64,000 bases of DNA from Fragilaria crotonensis (lineage: Eukaryota > Bacillariophyta > Fragilariophyceae > Fragilariales > Fragilariaceae). Below are positions 44,901-55,600 of this stretch, piece by piece. The notes below the pieces were generated by a model. That model did not search any database, was not told the origin of the DNA, and saw only the letters and a program-made list of their open reading frames with translations. The DNA lies in the NCBI GenBank assembly GCA_022925895.1, contig JAKSYS010000285.1:1-64000 (forward strand). The letters run 5' to 3'. The position numbers and the translations under genes were made by a program. Every line of letters starts with the position of its first letter. The stretch's first letter is position 1.

Positions 44901-45580
44901 CTCGGCCGGAGACAGAAGTGAGTGTAGCACCAGCAGAGGCCTATCATCCCACATTGCAATCTTTAGTGAACCAGCAGAACCAAATCGGTTGCTGGGATCA
45001 GTTATTTCTGGGGAGATTTTGCAAAGAGTGGAGCCTTCATCAACAACGATACCTTTCCCAACGTGATGGCGAGAATAGCGACGACCTCTCTCAAGTATGT
45101 GTGAAGTGGCAAGCCAAAATCATTCAATTGTGCTGGCAGAACTGGTTCGCGCTTTGGAAGACGCGAAACCAGGAGGTCCACGGACATGACGAGCGGTCTC
45201 GAACGGAAGCGATGAAACGTGAAGTTCGATATCAACTTGCCAACATTTATCGCCATCGAAACATGTACGAAAGTCATGTCCAAGAACGGTTGTTGCATCG
45301 AGATCCTAGCAGTCACGATCAACACGCTCAAAGCGTTACGAAGAACTGGCTATCTATCAACACTCCGATCTTCCGGGAAAGTCACAGAAGAGTGAAACAG
45401 CGAGCATTAAGAGGAATGAGATCTATTCGGGAGTACTTTGGACATGGATTATTTGGGTACCCGGAGTTTCAGCGACGGTGGCTGCTATACGCCCCAGTAT
45501 AGTGCCCACCCGTGCGAGTCGAATGTCTTTTTCGTTTTGGGCATAGCGGCAGCACGTAAAATAGATTTGAGGTTTTTTTT
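41963..45580 (+). mobile_element. 5'-truncated LINE (RT-RNase H type)
   Basis: Bounded by a perfect 15-bp target duplication. It starts inside the reverse transcriptase at YDATACYDRI (about 41980), continues with YGTGQGSGNSP and FVDDS (42310), then the RT thumb region CGFNRNTKTEVLYGP (42870). An RNase H follows: AVSDGSVK, then GSFGWVLCT, YRAEAYGLLSFL, ATDS and YVKGHQDD (43910-44330). Then comes a zinc-knuckle-like CPLCGSNHKDFAHIICCDH (about 44720) and a long C-terminus ending RRWLLYAP (45500). The 5' half, including the endonuclease, is missing from the start, as usual for incomplete target-primed reverse transcription. The reading frame changes several times (for example around 42170, 42300, 42600, 44140, 44450 and 44900), so it is dead. 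The 3' end is GGTTTTTTTT rather than a poly-A. Its order matches the LINE at 52.6-58.3 kb. Confidence 0.88.
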
Positions 45581-45595
45581 TATCAATGTACCGAT
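45581..45595 (+). repeat. 15-bp target-site duplication, 3' side of LINE
   Basis: TATCAATGTACCGAT directly after the T run that ends the LINE. Confidence 0.88.
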
Positions 45596-46209
45596 GTATT
45601 GTAAATGTCCATAAAAAGCAGTACTCTCAATAATCAATACTCCAAGTATATTTTGCAACGAGCTAAATAGAAGACCTGAAGTAATTGAGTTGCACATTGC
45701 AAAGCAGAGAGCCAAGGACTTGCTACAACTAGTGCCGAATAGTGTAAGGTTTGACGAGGTCAACGATTGTAAGCAAGAGTTTAATGTGAAATTGAATAGT
45801 TTCATGAAATGAGTGTGCTCTACACCCGTGCAGCGTGCGACAACACCATGTACACATAGCAACGCCGCAGAAACAACAAGTTGACTTGCAAAGGAGAGAA
45901 GTAGTGAAACCATATGATGTCGCGCTTTAAAAGGTGCGTTTAGGTTTGCGTTTAGGTTTGCGTTTAGGTTTTTATGTAAAAATGATTTAAACAGCTGTTG
46001 AGCAGTTTGAGCAAACTCCGAAAGGTGTCAATATATAAAAATGTTGAAGACATGGGTGCGATCCAAGGCGAGATTCCTCGACAGCTACCCTAAACAAACA
46101 TCTCACGTGAGTCAAACTGGCCGCTACCTACGAATAACGGAAACTGAATTGGATAGAGGCAAGGGGATATCCATACAAGTCCCCTCCCTCAGCTGCTTGC
46201 ACATCTCGC
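45596..46209. other. spacer with a short tandem repeat
   Basis: No gene supported. A minus-strand frame (45485-45913) begins with an ATG and a signal-like segment but runs through the LINE junction, so I do not count it. Near 45944-45978 the 13-bp word TGCGTTTAGGTT repeats three times. Confidence 0.45.
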
Positions 46210-48130
46210 TCAGTGCTTGACCAACTTCAAACCCATGTAGCCAAAGAATCGGCATCCGATAATGTACAAAACTAAAATGCCCGCACAAAAGGGAATGTTG
46301 TACTCATCATAACCCTTTTGGGCCGACACCTGCTCACCAGAAGTGATAAGACAGTTTCCATCGGGGCATGTGAACTCCAGACCATTGAGCTCGTTCAGCG
46401 CCACACCAACAAAGGAATACTTGATGTAACTGAGAGCATCAAGCCATTTCCATTTTGCGTATTCCGGGGTATTGATCTGCTTGGGGGAAGTGAAGAATCC
46501 ACCATACAATCGGCAGATCTCAAAGCACAAACCCAGAATAACAGTTGATAGCTCCACGGTCCGTGCCACACAGGTAACGGCCGTGGCAAGGGCAGTTGCG
46601 GCCATGGAACCAAGGGTCATAAACCCCATGTAAATAAAGAATTTTGCAGCGTCCTGCTGCAGGCCAAACATTGGGTATACGATGCACGAGAACACAATGG
46701 GCTGCCACATGAGGACAAAAGTGTCGACCAGGGACTTGGCTGCAAAGTAAGCAAATGTCGTGTAGGCACCAGCCTGGCGCTCTCGCAGCATAATGGCTCT
46801 TTCTCCGGGAAACGAGTTGACGCTCTGAAACGAGGCAAAGATACCCTGGTTGACGCAGGTAAAAAAGAGCGCCGGAGGCAAGAGTGTAATGGCTTGCTGG
46901 TCATTGCCAATGCTTTGCCAGACTCCACCAGAAATAAAGAATGCAATGACAACGGTTGAGACTATACCCATCAACCAAGTATCCCAATTGCGAATGTGCT
47001 GCTGCATGTTGCGGCGGATGAGGACACTAATCTGGAAGAGCATACTCTTTGCCTCCTGAATGTCATTAAAGTTGAACTTCTCGACACCATATCCAAGATC
47101 AATCGGGACTACGAACTTGTCCGAATGTTCGTCATGAGAACTACCAGGGGCAATGGCCTCAATGAGATGTTCCGCCAGGTTAGTGTGCGGGGGACATGGC
47201 TGTCCAAGAGTCTCCAAAAAGTGGTGCGTGTCCGCTACGGATCCCTGAAAGGCTACTTCTCCCAATTTCATGAGAATCAAATTGTCAAAGAGTTCAAACG
47301 TCACCTGGGCGGGCTGATGAATGGTACAAACAGCCGTGCACTCTCCAATGGTGGTAAGATTCTTGAGTGCCTTGATGACAATGTAAGCCGTGGTACTGTC
47401 CAGACCAGATGTAGGCTCGTCGAGAAAGATTAGTTTGGGACGGTTCAGAAGCTCGACAGCAATGCAAAGGCGCTTGCGCTCCCCTCCAGAAATGCCCTTT
47501 TTACGAGTGTTTCCGACAATGGTATCACGACAGTGATCAATGCCCATGAGGTCAATGACCTCTTGGACCCTCTGGGCACGTTCCTCTTCCGTGGTCTCGA
47601 GTGGCATTCGTAAAAGTGAAGCCCAGTACAGCGTCTCGGCTACCGTGAGTTCAGCATGGAGTAGATCGTCTTGCATAACGTAGGCGGACATGGACTTGAG
47701 GACCGACGATTTGTACTCTCTGCCATTGAGACGAATATGTCCATCAACCTTCATCACTCGAGTGTTGAGTCTCAAGGCAATGGTGCTTAGCAGAGTCGTC
47801 TTGCCACTGCCAGAAGGACCTACAAGGTTTCATGAATCAATCGTGAGGAATTTGGGTACAAAATTGTTGGAAACGACACTAATCTAAAACACTCACCCAT
47901 GATAGCCCAAAGACCACCCGTCATACTACCACTAATGTTGTTGAGAAGTTTCTTCTTCTTGCTACCGCCTCTCTTGGTCACGGTAAGGTCCAAGAAGGTA
48001 AGGACAACGGGGGCGTTGTCTGGGCATTTGGGAGCGTAGGCTCGAGGTTTGGAAATGGCCTCAAGATCGTCGACATCGACATCATCATCTTTCGCCGACA
48101 CCTTTTGAATTCAATGTCATTTGTGGTCAT
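46210..48130 (-). CDS. ABCG (White/WBC) half-transporter
   Basis: Two exons: 48101-47897 and 47819-46210, separated by a 77-bp intron (GTGAGT...TTGTAG) that splits the first codon of Walker A. The order is nucleotide-binding domain then membrane domain, as in the G subfamily. Walker A is GPSGSGKTTLL, the Q-loop is YVMQDDLLHAELTVAETL, the signature is ISGGERKRLCIA, Walker B is LIFLDEPTSGLDS and the switch His is in CTIHQP. About five or six hydrophobic segments follow (for example WLMGIVSTVVIAFFISGGV and LPPALFFTCVNQGIFASF). The length of about 605 residues fits a half-transporter that dimerises to export lipids, sterols or xenobiotics. The open first exon has no ATG in its own frame; the best ATG (48130) is one base out of phase near AAAAGG at 48103-48108. 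Either a base is missing there or a short 5' exon exists (a GTAAGT donor lies near 48192). Confidence 0.87.
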
Positions 48131-48384
48131 GTTGGTTGATTCGATTTCGACTTCTGATTTTCGTTTTTCAGCAATCAATACACAAAACACTTACTACAAA
48201 CGTAATAGAAGTCAACAAACAGAAGAGTAAGTCTCTGCCGGTATCATAGCAGGCCTGATAGATATCCGAATCGTATAAGTGCAGACGTCGACGTCAGTAC
48301 TGACGTCATTCATTTGTTCGGCACAGACAGTAGTACACTCTCCCGTACACATCCAGTATTAAACAGTCCCCGCGATTCGGAAGT
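48131..48384. other. promoter-side spacer of the ABC transporter
   Basis: No gene. Contains GACGTCGACGTCAGTACTGACGTCA at 48286-48307, a set of overlapping palindromes including two TGACGTCA-like (CRE/bZIP-type) sites. These could be regulatory, judging from sequence alone. Confidence 0.4.
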
Positions 48385-48906
48385 TATATAAACCAGGGAT
48401 TGGAAGTAAATAACCACCGGTACCGGTAACCAAATACCGATGGTATTATACTGTACCACTACTGTGATTTTCAAAATGCCCAATAACTGGTTACCTGCGA
48501 GTTGCAATATACCAACCAGTAACCAGGACCCATGGTTATTTTCTACTGAGTTTAGTTGGTAGTATTTTGAATTCCGGTGTTCGGGAATACCAGCCTGAAT
48601 TTCTATAAATGTTCTGTCCTGCATCAGTGTGTATACGGTTCATTTCTGTACTGTAGTACTGCAGTTTACTGTTACTGTAGTGTTTTTACTACCATTATAC
48701 CTACCGAACGAAACCAATGGAACCGAGTAAGTACTGCGCTTCCAAGAATGAAGAGAAGTTATATTTATACCGGACTGAAGGATTTTTCAATACCAAAATA
48801 CCTCCCAGTGCAACAGCACAATACCATTCTACCTACCGGAGGACTGTAATACCAGATTCAACGTGGGACAGTATTATTTTTCCAATCCCTGATATAAACT
48901 ACTACG
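48385..48906. repeat. MITE-like element with short inverted ends
   Basis: About 520 bp. The left end reads TATATAAACCAGGGATTGGA and the right end, in reverse complement, TTTATATCAGGGATTGGA, with further partial matches inward. It has no coding capacity and is rich in CCGGTA/GGTTAC words. A target duplication is not certain. Confidence 0.5.
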
Positions 48907-48948
48907 AGAGTAACTATGAAATATAATAACGCAGGATGTTACCGTAGG
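48904..48948 (+). repeat. dispersed 45-bp repeat, copy 1
   Basis: ACGAGAGTAACTATGAAATA and onward to GTTACCGTAGGA; almost identical to 50829-50873. It begins right at the end of the MITE-like element. Confidence 0.8.
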
Positions 48949-49221
48949 ATCCAATACACAATGTAGGTAGGCTGAAATGTACTGCAAGGCACGGCATGAA
49001 ATCGTAAGATTCTATGCATACACATAGTCTGGAGAGAACTAGTACTCCAGTCTGCAGTACCAGGTACTGTACGCCGAGTACAACTCAGTTCCACAGGAAG
49101 GTCCGGCCCAAGCACGTTTCGCGATTAACAAGATGTACCTTAAGGATGTGCGCGCCAGCCAATGACCGGCCGGCGTGATGAGAGCTTGTTAGGATCTTTG
49201 TCGTATCATTCGAGCTGGCAA
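48949..49221. other. spacer
   Basis: No gene; contains GTAC-rich words near 49040-49080. Confidence 0.4.
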
Positions 49222-49495
49222 GGTTCAGCAAATGTCAGCAGATTTCTTTTTCGTCAGCAAATGTCAGCAGATTTGCTTTTCGTCAGCAAATGTCAGCAAA
49301 CTTGATTATCGTCAGCAAACGTCAGAAGATGTCAGCATCACCGTAGCTTTTGTACTGGAAAAAACTCGTTTTCGTCATCATATGTCAGAAAATGTCAGCA
49401 GATTCGAATTTCGTCAGCAGACGTCAGCAAATTCGTTTTTTGTCAGCGTATGTCAGCAGATCTGTCTTTTCGTCAGCAAGTGTCAGCAAAACGAC
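49222..49495 (+). repeat. minisatellite, units of about 28-33 bp
   Basis: About eight imperfect units of the form TTTCGTCAGCAAATGTCAGC followed by an A/T-rich tail. Within each, GTCAGC occurs twice about 10 bp apart. The repeat is open in one frame for 104 codons, but that follows from the unit and is not evidence of a gene. A middle segment (about 49330-49375) is worn. Confidence 0.85.
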
Positions 49496-50828
49496 GATGA
49501 CGCTGGCATAACCAGTTTAGCACCAGCCAGACACAGAACGAAATGATTTTCGCCTCCGGCCAGCGTGAATTCGACCTTGATTCACGACTAAAGCGTGTAT
49601 TGCCGGACCTTCCAGGCACTTCATCGGCAAGTGCAAAGTGCCAAGTGATCAATCTTGATGATCAAGATGCAACGCTGGTAAAGTTAACATCATTTACTCA
49701 TCTTCCATGTCATTCTTTCTAAAGTTCTGATTTGCTTCCTTCCTTCTCCGGGATCTCTTAAAGTGCCAGACAGCAACCCACCATCTTTGTCCAAGGGACC
49801 GATGGCAAACAATTCCTTTGTCACCATTACCCCTTAACCTGCTGTTGGGTTCATCGGTTCAACATTTGGTGTCACTTCTTCTAGACTGACCCTCCTCTCC
49901 ATGAATCAACTTCCATCCATTCCAATATACTAGTAGCTAATGGTAGCCCCAGTGATAGAAACCCTCGCTCAAGCTTCCTGCTGGGACCTGCACTGCGATG
50001 CTCGCCATTGGATTTCTCACCTGGGCGATTCAAAAACTTGTACTCATGCCGATGAAATTGTCCAAATGTGCTCTTCACTGCCTTGGCAGCCTTGGCCGGA
50101 GTTTCTCCAACAAAGCCAACTTCTCCCAAAATTTTCTTGTCCAATGTGATTGTCATCATCAATTCCTGCCCCACATGTCCGATACAGAGATAATCGAATC
50201 TCGTTTTGCTGCTCATTCCGATGAGCCAAATCTGGAACGCAGGATTTGATCGAATGAGTGAAAATAGTTGTGATGCATTTGTTTCGATCCAAATTGATCA
50301 TCAAGACTTCTCCCATTTGTTTGACTACCTTTGCGAGATTCGCGGTGTCAGAAGTATGAATTCAAAAAGCCCCGAAGGTAAGGATTTGGTGCCTGCGGGT
50401 CATGTCTCACGAGATGTGGTGGCAACATCAGGATCAGCCATACACTGCTACCAAGCTTCCAAACTGACAACAAGGAACTTGCCTCCATGGATTCAACATT
50501 CTTGCGTGCTGTCGAAAGTGGTTCTTCTTGTTGTGTTGCTATTTGCGTTTGTGATCTGAAGCACCCGGAAGTAGTCGAAGTATTACTGTGATGATGCGTT
50601 CAAGTAACGTTCCACTTAAGGCAAAAGTAACACTTTGACACCAATTTTGAGTACCCACAGCGTTACCAAAGAATCTAAAAATACCATTCAAAACAGTGAA
50701 CAACAACACGTGAATGTACTGCTGTGGTCAGAATAGTATTTTGATTTACGTAGAGCATATCGTAGCCCTCACTATTTGTCAGGAAAATCTACTAGCGTAA
50801 CGTTACTTTAGTAACGTTTATGATCTAA
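49496..50828. other. spacer with possible gene remnants
   Basis: No complete gene is supported. A plus-strand stretch from ATG 49542 (MIFASGQREFDLDSRLKRVL) ends at a GTAAAG donor-like site. A minus-strand stretch at about 50216-50014 reads MTITLDKKILGEVGF, then ETPAKAAKAVKSTFGQF, and ends at a CAG|GTGAGA donor-like site. Both could be exons of unrecognised genes. A palindrome GTAACGTTAC with TAGTAACGTT lies at about 50796-50820. Confidence 0.35.
50014..50216 (-). CDS. possible exon of an unrecognised gene
   Basis: An open frame from ATG 50216 with non-random composition: MSSKTRFDYLCIGHVGQELM, then MTITLDKKILGEVGF, ETPAKAAKAVKSTFGQF and HRHEYKFLNRPG. A GTGAGA donor-like sequence follows near 50013. 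I recognise no family. It may be a terminal or internal exon, or a fossil gene fragment; the evidence is weak. Confidence 0.25.
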
Positions 50829-50873
50829 TACGAGAGTAACTAGGAAATATAATAACGCAGGATGTTACCGTAG
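50829..50873 (+). repeat. dispersed 45-bp repeat, copy 2
   Basis: Matches 48904-48948 with one difference (ACTAG versus ACTAT). It is preceded here by the palindromic GTAACGTTAC region at 50796-50820 instead of the MITE-like element. Confidence 0.8.
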
Positions 50874-50984
50874 GGACCGGTACAGAATGCACGCAAGCGA
50901 CAATCTACTCCAAGACTTCGTAGTAATTCGTAAGTCGCTTGTCTCATGTGTTGCATGTGCCCAACACGACAGATACTGTTACAT

Positions 50985-51234
50985 CATCACAAATTGGACC
51001 ACAACTTCATCAATTCTTGTCTGTTTCCAGAATTTCGAATTGATCCAAGGCAAGAATAACATTTTAAAACTTTCTGTCTACTCAGATTGTTCCCATGGTG
51101 GTGGCTTCAAATTAAAATGTACCTCTTGCACCATCATAACATGGCATTCGGACTCTTTTATGTACCACATATTGGACCGTAACTCGATCAATTCTTGTCT
51201 GTTTTGAGATTTCCGAGTTGATCCAAGTCCACAA
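50985..51234 (+). repeat. two direct copies of an about 70-bp segment, 178 bp apart
   Basis: Copies near 50990-51060 and 51168-51234 share ATTGGACC, AACT.(C/G)ATCAATTCTTGTCTGTTT and AGTTGATCCAAG-type words. The second copy borders the tyrosine-recombinase retroelement fragment, so the pair may be a host repeat cut by that insertion or part of its ends. Confidence 0.6.
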
Positions 51235-52450
51235 AAGCACGGCGCAGGGCGATGACACGGGCGGTGGCGGAATGGACCGGGCAGAGGTGAGGGTGGCCCG
51301 ACCGGCCATGCCCGACGGTTTCATTGCGGACGCCGTTCTTTTGACGTTGAAAGTCAAAGCGGCGAATGTGGTGGCGAGGAGTTCATCCTCGCGACATGCA
51401 GAGGGTGAAAGGGCGCGAGAGCCGATCCAGAACTTGACATTGCGGAGGAGGAATTGGGTGCCCCGAGGGGTTCCCAAGTATTCCCCAGGGCGCAAAAGGA
51501 AATAAAAACCAATCACGAGACATTCAGCAGTGGCTAGGGCGCGTGGGGTAGCGTCGCGATGTGCTGTGGCCCACACGTGTGCCACCACGGCAAGAGACAG
51601 AGGCTTGACTCGGGTGGGGGGGTCATCCATGCGCTTCCACGCGCGATAGAGCGCCGCGAGGCGCAAGTCAAGCTGGCCATGGCGATCTAGGCGAGGATCA
51701 GGGGCCCCCATTCCGGCGTACGTCTGGCCCACCGCTCGTACGGCGTCATCCACTGTCCGAGCTCGGACAGGGTGACGACCGGCCGCAATGGTGCCGTCGC
51801 GGTAGCGTTGGGCGTAGAGTTGCAGAAGAGGTATGGGGTCCCTGTTCCCGATAGCAAGGGGTCGAGGCGGAGGCTGGCACAGAAGGCCTCCCAGAGAGCC
51901 CAGGCTGTGGCTCCGCTGGCAGCGCGTTGAGTGGAGACGCGTTGAGCGGTCGTCTCCTGGATAACGCGCCAATCAGTGCGGCATTGGTCGCGGGTTGCAG
52001 GGTCCGCATGCACCAAGAGCTCGCCTGTGGGTACGTGCGATCAAAATGCGTGAGTAATTCATGGTCAGTAAGATCCCAACGGCGACTGGCGTCATCGGCC
52101 ATGACATTAACTGGGCCTGGTATATAACGATGGCGGGATATGTATCGGTGCTGGCGTTGGTGTAGCGCGTTGTGGCGGAGGAGGTAAGCGCGCGCTGCCA
52201 TGGACGTCGCGGAGCCTTTCGCGGACCACGCAACCGCGGCTCGGTTGTCGCTTGCGATCCACACGGTGCGTTCGGCGACGTCGCGCAGTTGCGCCAGAAT
52301 GTCCTTGTGGGCTATCATGCCAGTGAGCTCTAAGTCCGAGATGGTGATGGCACCGTGTCGGTTGTTGCTCGTTACCAACTGGCGTGCGACGCGTACCGGA
52401 AACGCTGGCGCCAGACGATTGGCGACGCGAGTGGGTTGAGCGCATCAAAC
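51235..52450 (-). mobile_element. tyrosine-recombinase retroelement (DIRS-like) fragment
   Basis: GC-rich, unlike its surroundings. Minus-strand frames show an RNase H-like part (ITISDLELTGMIAHKDIL, IASDNRAAVAWSAKGS, YIPGPVNVMADDASRRW) followed by a tyrosine-recombinase-like part (DDAVRAVGQTYAGMG, ALATAECLVIGFYFLLRPGE). This order, and the YIPGPVNVMADD segment, are those of DIRS-type retroelements with a tyrosine recombinase instead of an integrase. RT and gag are absent. It is broken, with a few frame changes. Ends are not defined. Confidence 0.72.
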
Positions 52451-52612
52451 CATACGCCGCCCATTCCCGTTTGAATAAAAATAAAATGAAACCTAATTAT
52501 AGGGTTGTCACCATGTACTGGCCGGTAGGCCAGTACTGTACCCACGCCCGGCGGTGTACCGCGGGCGATTTAGTTAATTTCTAGACTTGAGCATGATTCA
52601 TTCACGCGTGGC
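52451..52612. other. junction between retroelement fragment and LINE
   Basis: A-rich sequence (AATAAAAATAAAATG) near 52475-52490, then a CCGGTAGGCCAGTACTG palindrome-like stretch. It may contain the LINE 3' untranslated region; the exact LINE end is not visible. Confidence 0.4.
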
Positions 52613-55600
52613 TCAGGGCGACTGACGCGGGAAGAATGACGTCAGTAATGATTGTCTGGATCCGTCCCTCGCGTGTGCCGCCATGGATTGCTTCACAACG
52701 CGTAGCCAACGTCGTCGAGTAGATGCTGACCCAGATAAAAGTTTTGCCAAAGAACCTGAACAGTAGTGCTGGTCGTGAAGAGGAAGAAGGTGTGGCATGC
52801 TGTGGTATAGTTTGATCTCCGCGATTTCTGTGTCTCGAGTTGCCCTAACGTCATCGTCCTCTTTTGCGTGGAGTGCAGAGTTCCTCGAAAGCCATGTGAG
52901 CCGCGTGAATTCATGTGTCGCCTCAATAATGGATCTCATTCTGTCATCGCCTCGTGCGGTTTCCAGTCTGTTCGGAGCGTGAAAGTCATGATTTGCCGTC
53001 TCTCCAGGCTTTGCAGAAAAAACCCTGAGAGCGTTACCCCATCCGATGCGTGCCTGGTCCCGGATTGCGTCTTGAAGCATGGATGTGAACTTGGGATCAT
53101 ATTCTGACAGGCTGGGAGTGAATGGGACTGAGTCCCCGTGATCCAGCCAGTGGAGGATGCCAGCTGCCAATATGTAGCGGACTGGATGAATGTCATCCGA
53201 GCATATAGTGGATTTCAGAGACTTGACGTGTTGTGTGCGGTCCGGGCATGAAGTACAGTGGAGAAGATGATCGGAGGTTTCGACGGAGACTTTGCAGCAT
53301 GGGCATAGACTAAGCAACGGGTCTTTTACTGGGGCTTGTTGGATACGACGGACTCCCAGTGGAAGTTGATCATAGACGAATTTGGTGCGTGTGATCTGTT
53401 GGCGTAGCGGGAGACGGCAGTAGTGTTTGCCGAAAACGTGAAAGTCTATCATGTCCCACACTTTGTCGGACCATTGTTTCTTTTCCTGCAAGTATCTCCG
53501 GAGGTGGTAGCCGTTCACGTGGTACCTTATGCTGTCGTCGTACTGACCAGTGAGTTGCTTGTGGTTTATGGAAATAGAGCATTGTTGGAGAGGTACATGG
53601 TCGCACCCCTGGCTGGATGTCAGTGAGCCGTTTTTCCGATACCGAGATGCGAGCAAATCGGCCTCTATATTCAGTTTTGCTGGTGTCGAGAGGTGCCTTT
53701 TGAAGTGAGCGTCTTGGTGTCCTTTGATCCAGCGGTGCGTGAATTTGCACTTGATTGACTTGAGGTGTTGCCGTATCGTTGAAATGAGGTCCGCGTCGTT
53801 CGGCATAGTCCGCGATGGATGACGAGTCGCATATCGTTTCACTCTCGAGAGCGCCGCTTTGCTGTCGCATATCCATGTGAACCGGCATTTATGTCGAATG
53901 CCCCAAAAGCGTGCGAGGTGATCGATGAATAGGAGAGCAGATGCGTAGCCTGATATTTCACATCTCGTGGATGAGGAAGTGTCGAATGGTCCGTCGACTG
54001 GACCTGCACAGCGAAATAGGACTTCGGGTCCGTTTGAGATGACCCAGCCATGTGTCCCCTGCGTGAGAAGTAGCCCGCCGTCAGTTGCTACGTAGAGTCG
54101 TTTTTTGGCGCGGAATGATTTCCAAACTTTGAGATCGGTGGACATCTGTTCAAAACCGTCCAACATTCGGCGGCAAGACTGTGGTAAACTCGACAAATAT
54201 GCCATGAGATCGTCGAAGGCTGTTGGGGTTGGGGAGAAGGTGGGCAACAGGAGTTTTCCTGCTGGAGTGGAACGATTTTCCAGTACGGGACGTATCGAAG
54301 GTAGGAGGACTTGATGTACCTCTTCCATAATCGTATCTGTTGCTTGGATGGAGGCTGTTGTCGTGGCCATTGTTGGTTCTCAGTAAATCCCGAAGGTCGT
54401 TGACCGTCCAGGTAGGAGAGATGTACCGCCTTTGGATTCGATGGGTCCGTGATATCTGCCAATGTGTTGACTTGGAGAAAAAGACGGACGAGGTTGATGT
54501 CCTTCTGTTGAGCTGGTGAATACCTTGCAAGGTGAGGTGATTGCATGATGTATTGGTCGGAGTCTCCGCGAAGGTTGATCTTGTATGCATCGCTCACAAC
54601 GACGGACATATTGTGAAGCGATAGAAATTGTCGGAGGGATAATATCCACGTCGGAGTGAGGTACGAGATGTTTATGGTTGGAAATTGGAGCAAGTCTTCA
54701 CCGATACCAGCTTCAATTTGTGAATATTGAAGATTTAACCGTATTAGTTTGCCGTTCTCGGAGTTGCTGTAGAGAGCGTCTCGTAGAAATTTCAACGACT
54801 CTATCCCCGCTTCTGTGCGCAAGTCGTAGAGAGCGATGCCTCCCAGCTCGCGAGGTCCATGTCGAATTGATGTGGGAATCGTGCTTTGAATGTTCAACTT
54901 CTGCAGAATGGCGGGAAGGATACGGGATTGTACTTTATTCAGTTCTTCTTCGTCGATTGCGACCGCCGCCAGCCCATACCGCATAGATGGCACGTATGTG
55001 GTCCGATGGAAGATACTAATGTCTGACGCGGTCAGGCGCGGTGACATTATACGAGTTGCGAATATGTCTGCCTTCTTCTTCAAATGTTTTAGATGTGAGC
55101 CGAAGTCACCGAGTGGATTCATCATAACCCCAAGCATTCGTGTAGATTCGTCCGGTGATGTGCGCTTTATCTTCGAAGCGGACTGGACATTGTTGCCGTG
55201 ATAGATTCTTACATCTCGATCCTTTTCCATGATCGGTCTGATCACTGGGCGACCATTTGTCCATTCCCAACGAACGATGAACCAAGAGCACTTAGCCAAG
55301 TTAAGTTTGCCGCCGGACAAGTAGAGTAGGTGTTCCCATGTTTGTGCTATTTTTTCTAATCTTTCGATAAGGTCATTGATATCTGTGTCGTGCGAGGACG
55401 AGGTGAAACTGAGAGAAGTATCATCGACGAATGCATCCGATAGTCTTGTGTGTACGATGTCTCCAGATGTGGACGAAAAATTCACCCGGTCTGGAATCAG
55501 TCGGTCCAATGTTTGTAACAGAATTACGACTAGTGAAAGCCAGACTGCTGGGGACGCTCCGCTCCTTGACCCGTGCCGAAGAGTGGAGAAAACACTGTCC

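Noticed and set aside
45485-45913. 142-residue minus-strand frame with a signal-like start
   Set aside because: It runs across the 3' end of the LINE insertion and its target duplication, so it cannot be an old gene in this form.
45944-45978. telomere-like TTTAGG words
   Set aside because: Three copies of a 13-bp unit, not a telomeric repeat; a simple local tandem repeat.
49222-49495. CRISPR-like array
   Set aside because: The units are imperfect, carry no unique spacers, and the genome is eukaryotic; it is a minisatellite.
48904-50873. LTR pair of a 1.9-kb element
   Set aside because: The direct repeat is only 45 bp, internal sequence lacks retroelement parts, and no target duplication is visible.
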